7,503 nucleotides of DNA, from NCBI GenBank assembly GCA_016933985.1, contig JAFGTU010000436.1, positions 1 to 7,503 of the forward strand, in the 5' to 3' direction. Made by a program: the position numbers and the translations under genes. The notes beneath the pieces were generated by a model. The model saw only the letters and a list, made by a program, of their open reading frames with translations, was not told the origin of the DNA and made no database searches. Shown piece after piece: positions 1 through 6,707 of the stretch (position 1 is its first letter; every line of letters begins with the position of its first letter). The DNA comes from Sedimentisphaerales bacterium. GTDB lineage: Bacteria; Planctomycetota; Phycisphaerae; Sedimentisphaerales; Anaerobacaceae.

Positions 1-170
1 AGAAGACCAAAATCCGCTGCCACAAGTGCAACGCTCTGCTCGAAGAAGACGCCAAGTTCTGCAGCAAGTGCGGCGCGCCCCTGTCGAAGACCAAGCCCTG
101 CCCTCAATGCCGCGAGCTCAACGATCCCGACGCAAAATTCTGCGACAACTGCGGACACGACTTCAGCTAA
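1..170 (+). CDS. C-terminal end of a double zinc-ribbon protein (partial)
   Basis: The reading frame is open from the window edge (first full codon at base 3) to TAA at 168-170, giving 55 residues. It contains four CxxC knuckles: CHKC at residues 6-9, CSKC at 20-23, CPQC at 33-36 and CDNC at 47-50. Each pair of knuckles forms one zinc ribbon, and both pairs share the spacing and the 'DAKFC..CG' wording of the double zinc-ribbon (DZR) family. Such tails usually close a longer protein, acting as a metal-bound structural or protein/nucleic-acid contact module. The upstream part lies outside the window, so the function of the whole protein cannot be given. The stop is followed at once by TGA in another frame, and 93 bp separate it from the next gene, which has its own ribosome site. 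The zinc-ribbon call is firm; the cellular role is unknown. Confidence 0.85.
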   Translation, partial: KTKIRCHKCNALLEEDAKFCSKCGAPLSKTKPCPQCRELNDPDAKFCDNCGHDFS

Positions 171-263
171 TGAAATGAACACTCGCATGCTGTATGGCCT
201 TTCTGAATTTGCCCTGCTTTGGGTTGCCGGCTTGTCCTTTGTATCCGCAACAAGGAGTCATTT

Positions 264-584
264 ATGTTCAGTAGGCGAAAAAGACACGATGCGCTTCCAC
301 CGCCGCCGCTGGCAGATGCAGACCCTGAAGCCGTCGAAGTCTTGAGGGTATGGGCAACTCCAGGCAAAGCGCAAGAGGTAGTCTTGCGGCCAACCTGGCA
401 AGATGCCGGCGCATGGGGATTGCTTCTTGTCGATGTGGCTCGACACGCCGCACTGGCGTACCAAAAAGAAGGAAGAAATGCTGGTGAGGTCCTTCAACGA
501 ATACGCGAATTCTTTGATGCTGAGTGGGCAAGACCAACCGATGACCCGAAAGATATCTCCGATCAGCACGGTACAATCCCCTAA
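264..584 (+). CDS. Small DUF5076-like protein
   Basis: This is a 106-residue cytoplasmic-looking protein without signal peptide or membrane segment. The ATG at 264 is chosen because AAGGAG (252-257) sits six bases upstream; the longer in-frame start at 219 has no ribosome site and would add cysteine-rich, unrelated residues. After a basic start (FSRRKRHD, residues 2-9) and a proline run (12-15), the core reads 'DPEAVEVLRVW' (20-30), 'VVLRPTW' (39-45), 'AWGLLLVDVARHAALAY' (50-66) and 'RIREFFDAEWARPTDD' (79-94). That order (acidic/LRVW, LRP.W, WG..LVD.ARH, R.FDAEW..PTD) matches my recollection of DUF5076, a family of about 100 residues with no assigned function, mostly known from Proteobacteria. 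No partner gene gives a clue to its role. The stop codon overlaps an ATG (TAATG), see the findings. It is almost certainly a real gene; the family name is moderately sure. Confidence 0.72.
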   Translation: MFSRRKRHDALPPPPLADADPEAVEVLRVWATPGKAQEVVLRPTWQDAGAWGLLLVDVARHAALAYQKEGRNAGEVLQRIREFFDAEWARPTDDPKDISDQHGTIP

Positions 585-767
585 TGATGACCCGTGCAAC
601 GAAGACATTTCGCGTGGGTAAAAACGTGCGAACACCGGTAGTCATTTGCTCAATAGCCGATTGCGCAGCCGTCTTTTCTTGGGTCTGAGCCTGCGAAGTA
701 TCGGCGCGGATTCGCTTCGCGCCAGATCCCCTGGTATCCACGGCGGTCAACGCACAAATTATTGAAC

Positions 768-796
768 TGGATTCTTCGCCGGAATTAAGCTATAAG
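768..796 (+). promoter_or_regulatory. Possible sigma70-type promoter for the 855 gene
   Basis: TATAAG at 791-796 matches the -10 consensus in five of six bases, and TGGATT at 768-773 is a weak -35 (three of six) at 17-bp spacing. It lies about 60 bp before the GTG start at 855, in the 270-bp gap after the DUF5076-like gene. The match is by eye only and planctomycete promoters are poorly characterised. Confidence 0.3.
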
Positions 797-854
797 ATCT
801 TGCGTGTGCCGAACCAGGACCCGGACAAATCGTCCGCAGTCTGAGGAAAGAAGA

Positions 855-2129
855 GTGAACATCAAACGAGCAAGAGCTTGCATCATGTTGGTATGCGTTT
901 CCGCCGCTTTTGGGGACGGTATAGCATCCGGCGGCGAGTTCTACAGAGAGCATCCGGCCCTACAGGATACACAGGTAAGCAACTCGCAACGCTGGCTGCG
1001 AGTCAACGACCAGGACGTCAGTCTCGATGAGACCTTCGGCAACAGGCCCGAGGCAAAGGCCAACGGATTAATGCTCGTCCCTATAGACGAAGACCTGTTC
1101 CTCTTGGAGCGAGCCGAGCTGCGGCTCGATATGTGGGGCGGCCATCCCGGAACTACTAATAAACGCTTCCTGCTGAACGGAAAGGAGGTCTATGAAATCC
1201 CCGAAGTCGGCACGGAAACAGGCAACTGCACTTACAGCTACCCGGTAATCAATCTGAAAGTTGGTCACTTGGTCAGCGGCGCCAACGCCTTTCAGTTCAC
1301 CTGCGACCGCGGCAGCTCGTTCTGGGGACACTTCATAATAGATAGCGCCGCCGTCCGCTGCTTCCTCAAGCCCGACCACCCGGACCTGCTAAAGACCGGC
1401 CTCGATAAATTCAAAGCAGACGTAGTGCTCGGCAACGCCGGCAACGTCCTGAACGAGACAATTACGGTCTCGATCTCTTGCCCTGAAATATTCAAGAAAT
1501 CAATCATCTCGGTCGATTACTTCGGGCAATTCCTCGGATTTGACGACACCGGCAGCGGAGCCGAAAACGACTGGCACGGATTCACGCACAAGGGCCGGTG
1601 GCAGAATCACATCGGCTCAGCCTCAGAAGCACCCTTCACAGTCGAATGGGATACTTCCATGATTCCGTCTCAGCCAAAGCCTATGGCGATCCGCGCGGTT
1701 GTTCACTTCAGAGATGGATTTCATTATGTAACGAAAGATTTGGAGGGCCTGACTTTTCCCGCCGGGCGCGATGAAATCGCTATGCACAGATGCTCGATAA
1801 TGCCGGCCCCCTTCTGGTCGAGGGCCTCACGCCGGAATAAGGCACAATTCGACCTGCCCGCTGATATATCTTCGCTGACACGGGCAAAGCTGATGATAAA
1901 AGTCTGGGACGGCGGCGAGGGCAATATCAAAGAGCCTTTCAAGATCAACGGCCATCCCTATTCGGTTACTTCGGGCAGAGCAATACACGATGTCGTCTTC
2001 ACAATAGCCGAAGTCAATCCAGACCACCTCAAGCCGGGAAACAACGAAATAACACTCCTCTCCGACACCGAACACCACGGCATCGAAGTCCTCCTCCCCG
2101 GCCCCGTCATAATCGCTCGATACAAATAA
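855..2129 (+). CDS. Secreted beta-sandwich protein with two related jelly-roll-like modules
   Basis: The protein has 424 residues, starting at GTG 855. GAGGA at 843-847 lies seven bases before it and the residues that follow form a Sec signal peptide: basic MNIKRAR, hydrophobic stretch about 8-19, likely cleavage near residue 26. The longer in-frame ATG at 804 would put a hydrophilic Arg/Thr-rich tail before the signal, so I reject it. The mature part has a first module at about 86-172, an Ig-like middle containing 'FTVEWDTSMIPSQ', and a second module at about 343-424. The modules share the pattern RA.L....W.G...K.F..NG...Y, then L..G.N, then a hydrophobic ending. I see no catalytic signature, so a carbohydrate-binding or structural role outside the cytoplasm is more likely than an enzyme. 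It precedes the SGNH hydrolase gene by 41 bp, which suggests an operon. Exact family not recognised. Confidence 0.8.
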   Translation: MNIKRARACIMLVCVSAAFGDGIASGGEFYREHPALQDTQVSNSQRWLRVNDQDVSLDETFGNRPEAKANGLMLVPIDEDLFLLERAELRLDMWGGHPGTTNKRFLLNGKEVYEIPEVGTETGNCTYSYPVINLKVGHLVSGANAFQFTCDRGSSFWGHFIIDSAAVRCFLKPDHPDLLKTGLDKFKADVVLGNAGNVLNETITVSISCPEIFKKSIISVDYFGQFLGFDDTGSGAENDWHGFTHKGRWQNHIGSASEAPFTVEWDTSMIPSQPKPMAIRAVVHFRDGFHYVTKDLEGLTFPAGRDEIAMHRCSIMPAPFWSRASRRNKAQFDLPADISSLTRAKLMIKVWDGGEGNIKEPFKINGHPYSVTSGRAIHDVVFTIAEVNPDHLKPGNNEITLLSDTEHHGIEVLLPGPVIIARYK

Positions 2130-2170
2130 AAGGCACAGACGCCCGAACGCGGCAAGAAAGGGATTTGAAA

Positions 2171-3424
2171 ATGAAAAGACGCGAATTCATAAAGCTGGCA
2201 GCCGGGACAGTTGTCACCTCGGTCTCAGGCGTTAAGGCCGCTCCGCTGCCGCGCGATATCGACACCGCGCCGGTCAAGGCGTACCTCCGCAAGCTCATGC
2301 CCACCAGGCAGCAGGTCGATGACTTCCTGCGGCGGGAACAAGGCTCCTGTAATTTGAGCCGCAACGACGGCTGGACCTACGATTCGCGCCTCGGATGGGT
2401 CCTCTGCAACTCCGTCCGAGGCCGCGGAGTGGACGGCACGATTGGCTTCTACAGCTACGAGCCCGACGGCGCACGCAAGGTCATAAACCACCCCGACAAG
2501 CCCTCCCGAATCCACACCTACGGCAACAGCTTCACCCACTGCGACCAGGTCAGCGACGGCGAAACCTGGCAGGAATACCTCGCCGCCCACATCCAGGAGC
2601 CGATCCGCAATTACGGCGTTGGCGGATACGGCGTCTATCAGGCATATCTGCGGATGCTGAAAGTCGAAGAAGCCGACCCCGTCAGGCACGTAATACTCAA
2701 TATCTGGGACGACGACCACTATCGCAACCTCGACTCATGGCGCTCGACCCGCTTCGGCGGACGTACCTTCTGCGGATACACCCTGCCCTTCCTCCGGGTC
2801 AACGTCGCACAAAACCGCTGCGAGAAGAAAGAGAACCTCCTGCCCAAGCCCGAAGATGTCTATAAGCTCACCGATGAAGATTTCGTCTGGCAGACGTTCA
2901 AGGACGACCCGGTCCTGCACGTGATGCTGGCCCTGCACGGCGGGCGCGACGCCGCTGAAAAACTGCTGCCGACTATCGCGGACTCATTCGGATTCTCCCC
3001 GAACGAATTCGGAGGCGGCGCGCCCGAGCAGGCAATCAGAAAGATGCACACCGAGGCCGCCCTCTTCGCATCCAAGAATATCGTCACCTGGACCGAGCAG
3101 TTCGCCAGGGAAGCGGGCAAGGACCTGATTTTGATCCTCTCCTTCGGCCAGGGCAATATCGCCGCCGCCCTGAGAGGCCAAAAGCCCTTCGACCAAACAT
3201 TCCTCGACTGGCTCAAAGACAAACCCTATCCGGTAATCGACATGCGAGATGCGTTCCGCGCCGAATATCAACAGTTCAAGACAGACATCAATACGTACCT
3301 GAGCCGATACTACATAGGCCACCACAACCCCGCCGGCAACTTCTTCACCGCCTGGGCAATAAAAGACCGAATAATAACCCAGCTCAACCCACCCCCAGCC
3401 ATAAAACGCCCCAAGGTGCCATAA
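2171..3424 (+). CDS. Tat-exported SGNH/GDSL-like hydrolase
   Basis: The product has 417 residues. The ATG at 2171 has GGGA (2160-2163) seven bases upstream; a TTG two codons earlier is too close to that site. The N-terminus MKRREFIKLAAG is a twin-arginine signal (RR at 3-4, then F and K), followed by a short hydrophobic stretch ending near AA at 23-24. The SGNH fold is indicated by block I 'YGNSFTHCDQ' with candidate nucleophile Ser120, block II 'NYGVGGYGVYQAYL' (147-160; the G.G..Q wording typical of this group), and block V 'GHHNPAGN' with candidate His384 or His385. The usual block III Gly-Asn-Asp is replaced by 'IWDDDH' (178-183), and no Asp stands before the block V His. Family members remove acyl groups from sugars or act on other esters; the substrate here is unknown. 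It is probably co-transcribed with the gene before it. Export by Tat contrasts with the Sec-like signals of its neighbours. Confidence 0.8.
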   Translation: MKRREFIKLAAGTVVTSVSGVKAAPLPRDIDTAPVKAYLRKLMPTRQQVDDFLRREQGSCNLSRNDGWTYDSRLGWVLCNSVRGRGVDGTIGFYSYEPDGARKVINHPDKPSRIHTYGNSFTHCDQVSDGETWQEYLAAHIQEPIRNYGVGGYGVYQAYLRMLKVEEADPVRHVILNIWDDDHYRNLDSWRSTRFGGRTFCGYTLPFLRVNVAQNRCEKKENLLPKPEDVYKLTDEDFVWQTFKDDPVLHVMLALHGGRDAAEKLLPTIADSFGFSPNEFGGGAPEQAIRKMHTEAALFASKNIVTWTEQFAREAGKDLILILSFGQGNIAAALRGQKPFDQTFLDWLKDKPYPVIDMRDAFRAEYQQFKTDINTYLSRYYIGHHNPAGNFFTAWAIKDRIITQLNPPPAIKRPKVP

Positions 3425-3441
3425 CGCGACAGCTGAGACTC

Positions 3442-3475
3442 GAGCATCTTTAGAGAGTCAACATGTAGAATGCTC
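3442..3475. repeat. Inverted repeat GAGCAT/ATGCTC
   Basis: GAGCAT (3442-3447) and ATGCTC (3470-3475) are perfect inverted arms of six bases with a 22-bp centre. They lie between the end of the SGNH gene and the promoter-like sequence of the nuclease gene. No T-run follows, so it is not a standard intrinsic terminator. It could be an operator or chance. Confidence 0.3.
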
Positions 3476-3483
3476 AAGGAAGT

Positions 3484-3513
3484 CTTACATGAAAGTTCAA
3501 TACATGGTATGAT
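3484..3513 (+). promoter_or_regulatory. Probable promoter of the nuclease gene
   Basis: TATGAT (3508-3513) matches the -10 box in five of six bases and is preceded by TGG, an extended -10 element. CTTACA (3484-3489) matches the -35 box in four of six bases at 18-bp spacing. It lies in the AT-richer gap after the SGNH gene, about 60 bp before the leader ORF. It supports separate transcription of the nuclease gene, judged by eye only. Confidence 0.4.
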
Positions 3514-3562
3514 ACGGTGTTGACCGCAAGGGCCGGGTAGTCAAGAAAGTGGTTCAACTGAC

Positions 3563-3569
3563 AAGGAGG
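3563..3569 (+). promoter_or_regulatory. Strong Shine-Dalgarno serving the leader ORF
   Basis: AAGGAGG is a near-perfect anti-16S match and stands four bases before the ATG at 3574. It overlaps a GTG at 3569 that is in frame with the nuclease, which rules that GTG out as a practical start. Confidence 0.6.
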
Positions 3570-3573
3570 TGAA

Positions 3574-3603
3574 ATGCTTGGCAACGATTCAGGACATTGC
3601 TAA
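3574..3603 (+). CDS. Nine-residue leader ORF before the nuclease gene
   Basis: The ORF encodes MLGNDSGHC and ends at TAA 3601-3603. It owns the best ribosome site in the region (AAGGAGG, 3563-3569) but is in a different frame from the nuclease. Its stop overlaps the weaker ribosome site AAAGG (3602-3606) of the nuclease start at 3614, ten bases downstream, so translation of the two could be coupled. It has no run of a single regulatory amino acid, so classic amino-acid attenuation is not indicated. Alternatively it is a relic of an older start lost by frameshift. The sequence is clear; the function is inference. Confidence 0.4.
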   Translation: MLGNDSGHC

Positions 3604-3613
3604 AGGTAACAAA

Positions 3614-4822
3614 ATGGAGCAACTTGATATCCGCACAAAGAGAGATCTAATCGACAGGTTCTTAGCAGACAATCTCGAATTTGAGGAATTGGCCGCCACT
3701 CTCTCAAAGTTCAATGTGTTCAGCGCTCTCAAAATCACAGATGCCGAAATCAGACATAGTAATGTTCTGGCTTGGCTTCTCAATCCCAAAGAGTCTCATG
3801 GTTTGGGAGACATTATTCTCAGGAGAGTTTTCTCCAACGTGCTCCTGGAAACTGAGAAAGATGTTGAGGGCTTATCAGCAGCAGAAGTCGAATTGATGGA
3901 CTTCGTGGACATTGAAATCAGAAGAGAATGGCGTCACATTGATCTTCTGATAATAGACCGCAACAACAAAGTGGTAATCCTCATTGAGAATAAGATCAAA
4001 AGCGGTGAATCACCTGGTCAACTATCAAAATATCAACAAACAGTTGAGTCGGAGTTCCCGTCATTTGTCCTAGTCCCAATTTTCCTGACCCTTAACGGAA
4101 TAGAGAGTACTGATAAGAAAGCGCAGAACTACATTAGCTACAATTATATCCAACTCCTCTCTGTATTAGAAGCAATGTATCATCAGAGAGAATCTGAGAT
4201 GGCCGAATCAGTTGCCATGTTCATAAAGCACTATATCGAGACTTTGAGGAGAATCACTATGCAGGATGAACGTATGGTTGATCTTTGTAAAACTATCTAC
4301 AGGAAACATCGCGAAGCCATAGACATGGTTGTAGAATACGGGAAGACAGGTGTCTTACAACAAGCTGTGGAAGATGTTCTATCTGAAGATGGTGAATATG
4401 AATTGCTGTCGTCCCGCCCATGCTATGTTTGGTTTCTACCTTTAACTTGGACAAGAGTTATCCCAGAAAATGGAATCGCATGGAAACACCTGAAAAGACC
4501 CGTTAGCATTGCCTGCTGGATAGAATACTACAACAATGACATATCTATTCACCTTGAACTCTCCAAAATGGACGATCCGGAATTAAGGCTGAGCTGTGTA
4601 AAAAAGCTACAAGAAGCCGGTTTCAAATTCTCAAAGAAGGCGTTCGACGTAAATGCCACATATAGCCGTTTTTTTGGAGCCTCTTCAACGGTCTCTGATA
4701 TGTCTGATTACGAAAAAGTGAGAGAGGCGGTAGAAAAACTCCTTAAGAAGGCGAAGGCAGAATTTCCAAAAGCTCAAGGCGTGTTTAACGAGGTGTTTGG
4801 AAAACATCAACCAGAAAAATAG
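3614..4822 (+). CDS. PD-(D/E)XK nuclease family protein (PDDEXK_4-like)
   Basis: The product has 402 residues. I place the start at ATG 3614 because AAAGG (3602-3606) lies seven bases upstream and homologous proteins, as I recall them, begin about here; an in-frame GTG at 3569 sits inside a ribosome site. The N-terminus carries the family wording 'KFNVFSALKI...EIRHSNVLAWLLNP' (about 32-58) and 'HGLGD' (62-66). The nuclease core has Asp110 in 'WRHIDLLII', the E-x-K pair Glu125/Lys127 in 'VILIENKIKSGE', and the QxxxY element Gln136/Tyr140, so all expected catalytic residues are present. The C-terminal half (about 200-402) is helical with no domain I recognise. There is no signal peptide, so it acts inside the cell, presumably on DNA or RNA. 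Members often occur as lone genes in variable or defence regions. It is AT-richer than its neighbours (one 60-base line counted at 43% GC against 60% in the SGNH gene), which suggests transfer. Its target is unknown. Confidence 0.85.
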   Translation: MEQLDIRTKRDLIDRFLADNLEFEELAATLSKFNVFSALKITDAEIRHSNVLAWLLNPKESHGLGDIILRRVFSNVLLETEKDVEGLSAAEVELMDFVDIEIRREWRHIDLLIIDRNNKVVILIENKIKSGESPGQLSKYQQTVESEFPSFVLVPIFLTLNGIESTDKKAQNYISYNYIQLLSVLEAMYHQRESEMAESVAMFIKHYIETLRRITMQDERMVDLCKTIYRKHREAIDMVVEYGKTGVLQQAVEDVLSEDGEYELLSSRPCYVWFLPLTWTRVIPENGIAWKHLKRPVSIACWIEYYNNDISIHLELSKMDDPELRLSCVKKLQEAGFKFSKKAFDVNATYSRFFGASSTVSDMSDYEKVREAVEKLLKKAKAEFPKAQGVFNEVFGKHQPEK

Positions 4823-5003
4823 CCAATTTGTTTGCATGCTTATTCGCTACTATTGAATCTCAATTTAGAGAATTCCTTATCAAAATGGCAACTCAATTGC
4901 ATGAGGACTGGAAGCCCACTGGATATGGTGGTGACAAGAAGAATCCCTCTTGTGGTACTACCACGCAGTAAGACCTCCGTATCTCGAAGCATAGAGGGCA
5001 ATT
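4823..5003. other. AT-rich non-coding gap after the nuclease gene
   Basis: This 181-bp gap keeps the AT-rich character of the nuclease gene. Two open frames cross it (4832-5020 and 4885-4971, the latter 28 residues), but neither has a ribosome site or recognisable protein, and I treat the gap as non-coding. It contains the hairpin listed separately, and GAGGG at 4994-4998, which is the ribosome site of the gene at 5004. I see no convincing promoter. Confidence 0.5.
4927..4964 (+). repeat. Hairpin overlapping a 13-bp palindrome
   Basis: GGTGGT (4927-4932) pairs with ACTACC (4957-4962) with one G-T wobble. Inside it, ACAAGA (4934-4939) pairs perfectly with TCTTGT (4948-4953) around an eight-base loop. 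The right side also contains GTGGTACTACCAC (4952-4964), two perfect six-base arms around a single C, shaped like a dimeric repressor site. No T-run follows, so it is not a normal terminator. It could be an operator for the gene at 5004, an mRNA end structure, or chance. Confidence 0.35.
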
Positions 5004-6707
5004 ATGCTGAATTCTTGTAGCACCTTTTCAATCTATACCGTCCTGATTCTATCGCAGCCCACTATCGCCGGTGATAAGCTACCCGTCCGAGTTGCGTACG
5101 AAGCTGGATTGCCCGCGGATGCGCATCCTAAGCTGGTGGAGGGCGTTGAGATAGCGGCCGACGCGGCGGCTGGCCCGGCGGATCGCTACTGGTATCGGGT
5201 CACGTGCAAGAAAGTCTGCGGTCACTCGTTTAAGGTGTGGCTGCTTACGAAGGGGCGTCCTTTTGCGGGGGCTTCTGCGAAGAAGGGGAGCCTTCTGCGG
5301 TACATCCTCCAGGAGCCGAACCAGCCGCCCATAGAATATGTCAACGAACGCTCAGGCAAGGCTTTACTTCCGATGTTCGACTTGCGGGAGAAGCTGCTGC
5401 CGCGAGCTACGGAGCAAGGCGAAGGACTGCTTTTTGAGAAAGGTACGTTCCTCGGCCATCCGCTTGTCCGCAGCGAGATTCTCGACGGGCAGCCAGTCTT
5501 TCCGCCGAAGGATATAACCAGACTAACGCTTAATCCGGACCTGCTGATAGGCACCAGCCGAAACTTCCGCGATGACGGCAAGGGCAGAAAGACCGAGAAG
5601 GATAACTACAACTATATCCCCTTCACGAAAGAGAATTACGATGAAATGATCGCAGCAGGGGTCAATTACTTCACCGCGCAGGGCGAGCAGATAGACTGGA
5701 TCAAGCGGCGAGCCGTTTTTTACGAAGGGTACTCGCCGCAGATAGATTTCCCCGAAGAGCTTTTTCGCCCGAATTTCAAGGGGCTGAGCATGTTCATCGA
5801 CGAGCCGGCCTGCATCCTCGCAGGCAAATACCCCCGCGACGCTCTGCCGAGAGATGCAGTCAAGGTAATTCAGGACCATATCCGCGAAAGGCTCAACAAC
5901 AGAGGATACGAGAGCATCCTGCGAAAGAGCGGCATCGACCTCGGCTCCCTCGAGCTGCCCAAGCCCGATGTCCCGATCTGGGAGACGTATGTCTGCACGA
6001 GCTACTATCAGCTCGAAGTCAACCCTACCGGCATCATACAGGAATGTCGCTGGCAGATACGCCCCGGCAACTTCGACCGCGGCCGGATGCTCCAGCGAAT
6101 AAACGCCGAGTTCGGCACAAGCATCCCGGACGAAGCTGAGCCCCTCTTTCTCTGGTACTACTCCCAAATGATAGGGCCGGCCAGGGCCCTCCACGCCAAG
6201 TGGGGAATGTCCATCTACGGCCACGCCGAGCAGGAATTGAGAATTCCCTCAATGAAGCTCGCCTACGACCTCGGTGCAGCCTACATCTGGTTCTGGACCT
6301 CCGACCACAATCACCACGTCCCTTACACCGAGCAGCTCGCCCTGGCCCGCGAAATCACCGACTACGCCAAGGCGCACCCCCGCCCCCCACTCGCCAAGCT
6401 CATGGCCCGCGCGAAAAAGGCAATCGTCCTGCCCTACGGCTATACGCTCCCGTCCTGCTGGGAGCTGGATATGTACGGCTCGTACATCTTCGCTCTAAGT
6501 CGCAAGAACGAGCTTGGAATCACCTATAAAGACATACTCGCCCCCGCCGTCAAAGAAATCGAAAACTGCCTCAAAAACAAGATCCCCTACGACGTCATCC
6601 CAGCAGGTAAAGAATTCAACCCGGCGATGTACGACGAGATTATCCGCATCAAAGAAGATAAGTCCGTGACCCGCCAATCACAGCCCAGATCCCCCTCAAA
6701 AGAATAA
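5004..6707 (+). CDS. Secreted glycoside-hydrolase-like TIM-barrel protein
   Basis: The product has 567 residues. The ATG at 5004 follows GAGGG (4994-4998) by five bases, and an in-frame TAG at 4992 blocks any longer start. The N-terminus (1-23, ending near TIAG) looks like a signal peptide but has no Lys or Arg before the hydrophobic stretch. Residues about 24-175 look like a beta-rich domain. A barrel-like region begins near 'NPDLLIGTSRNFRDD' (177 on) and includes 'FIDEPA' (264-269, Asp266/Glu267, a plausible acid/base site) and 'YIWFWTSDHNHHVPY' (427-441). About 465-550 is a compact alpha/beta tail ('KAIVLPYGY' from 472, 'PYDVIPAG') like the domains that follow some GH42-type barrels. I do not recognise a numbered CAZy family. 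It fits secreted polysaccharide breakdown beside the SGNH hydrolase. The downstream gap shows no clear terminator. Confidence 0.72.
   Translation: MLNSCSTFSIYTVLILSQPTIAGDKLPVRVAYEAGLPADAHPKLVEGVEIAADAAAGPADRYWYRVTCKKVCGHSFKVWLLTKGRPFAGASAKKGSLLRYILQEPNQPPIEYVNERSGKALLPMFDLREKLLPRATEQGEGLLFEKGTFLGHPLVRSEILDGQPVFPPKDITRLTLNPDLLIGTSRNFRDDGKGRKTEKDNYNYIPFTKENYDEMIAAGVNYFTAQGEQIDWIKRRAVFYEGYSPQIDFPEELFRPNFKGLSMFIDEPACILAGKYPRDALPRDAVKVIQDHIRERLNNRGYESILRKSGIDLGSLELPKPDVPIWETYVCTSYYQLEVNPTGIIQECRWQIRPGNFDRGRMLQRINAEFGTSIPDEAEPLFLWYYSQMIGPARALHAKWGMSIYGHAEQELRIPSMKLAYDLGAAYIWFWTSDHNHHVPYTEQLALAREITDYAKAHPRPPLAKLMARAKKAIVLPYGYTLPSCWELDMYGSYIFALSRKNELGITYKDILAPAVKEIENCLKNKIPYDVIPAGKEFNPAMYDEIIRIKEDKSVTRQSQPRSPSKE

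Noticed and set aside
268..750. Reverse-strand ORF of 160 residues
   Set aside because: It is the antisense shadow of the DUF5076-like gene, rich in Arg/His/Leu, with no ribosome site or family resemblance.
2225..2719. Reverse-strand ORF of 164 residues
   Set aside because: Antisense to the SGNH gene; low-complexity Val/Ala/Gly composition typical of a shadow frame.
3569..3613. GTG 3569 as the nuclease start
   Set aside because: The GTG overlaps the Shine-Dalgarno itself, leaving no spacing; ATG 3614 has its own site and fits the family's usual beginning.
4832..5020. ORFs of 62 and 28 residues in the gap after the nuclease
   Set aside because: Neither has a ribosome site or recognisable sequence; the longer one also overlaps the start of the barrel gene.
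5523..6224. Reverse-strand ORF of 233 residues
   Set aside because: It lies wholly antisense inside the barrel gene and arises from its codon bias; the sense frame has signal peptide, ribosome site and motifs.
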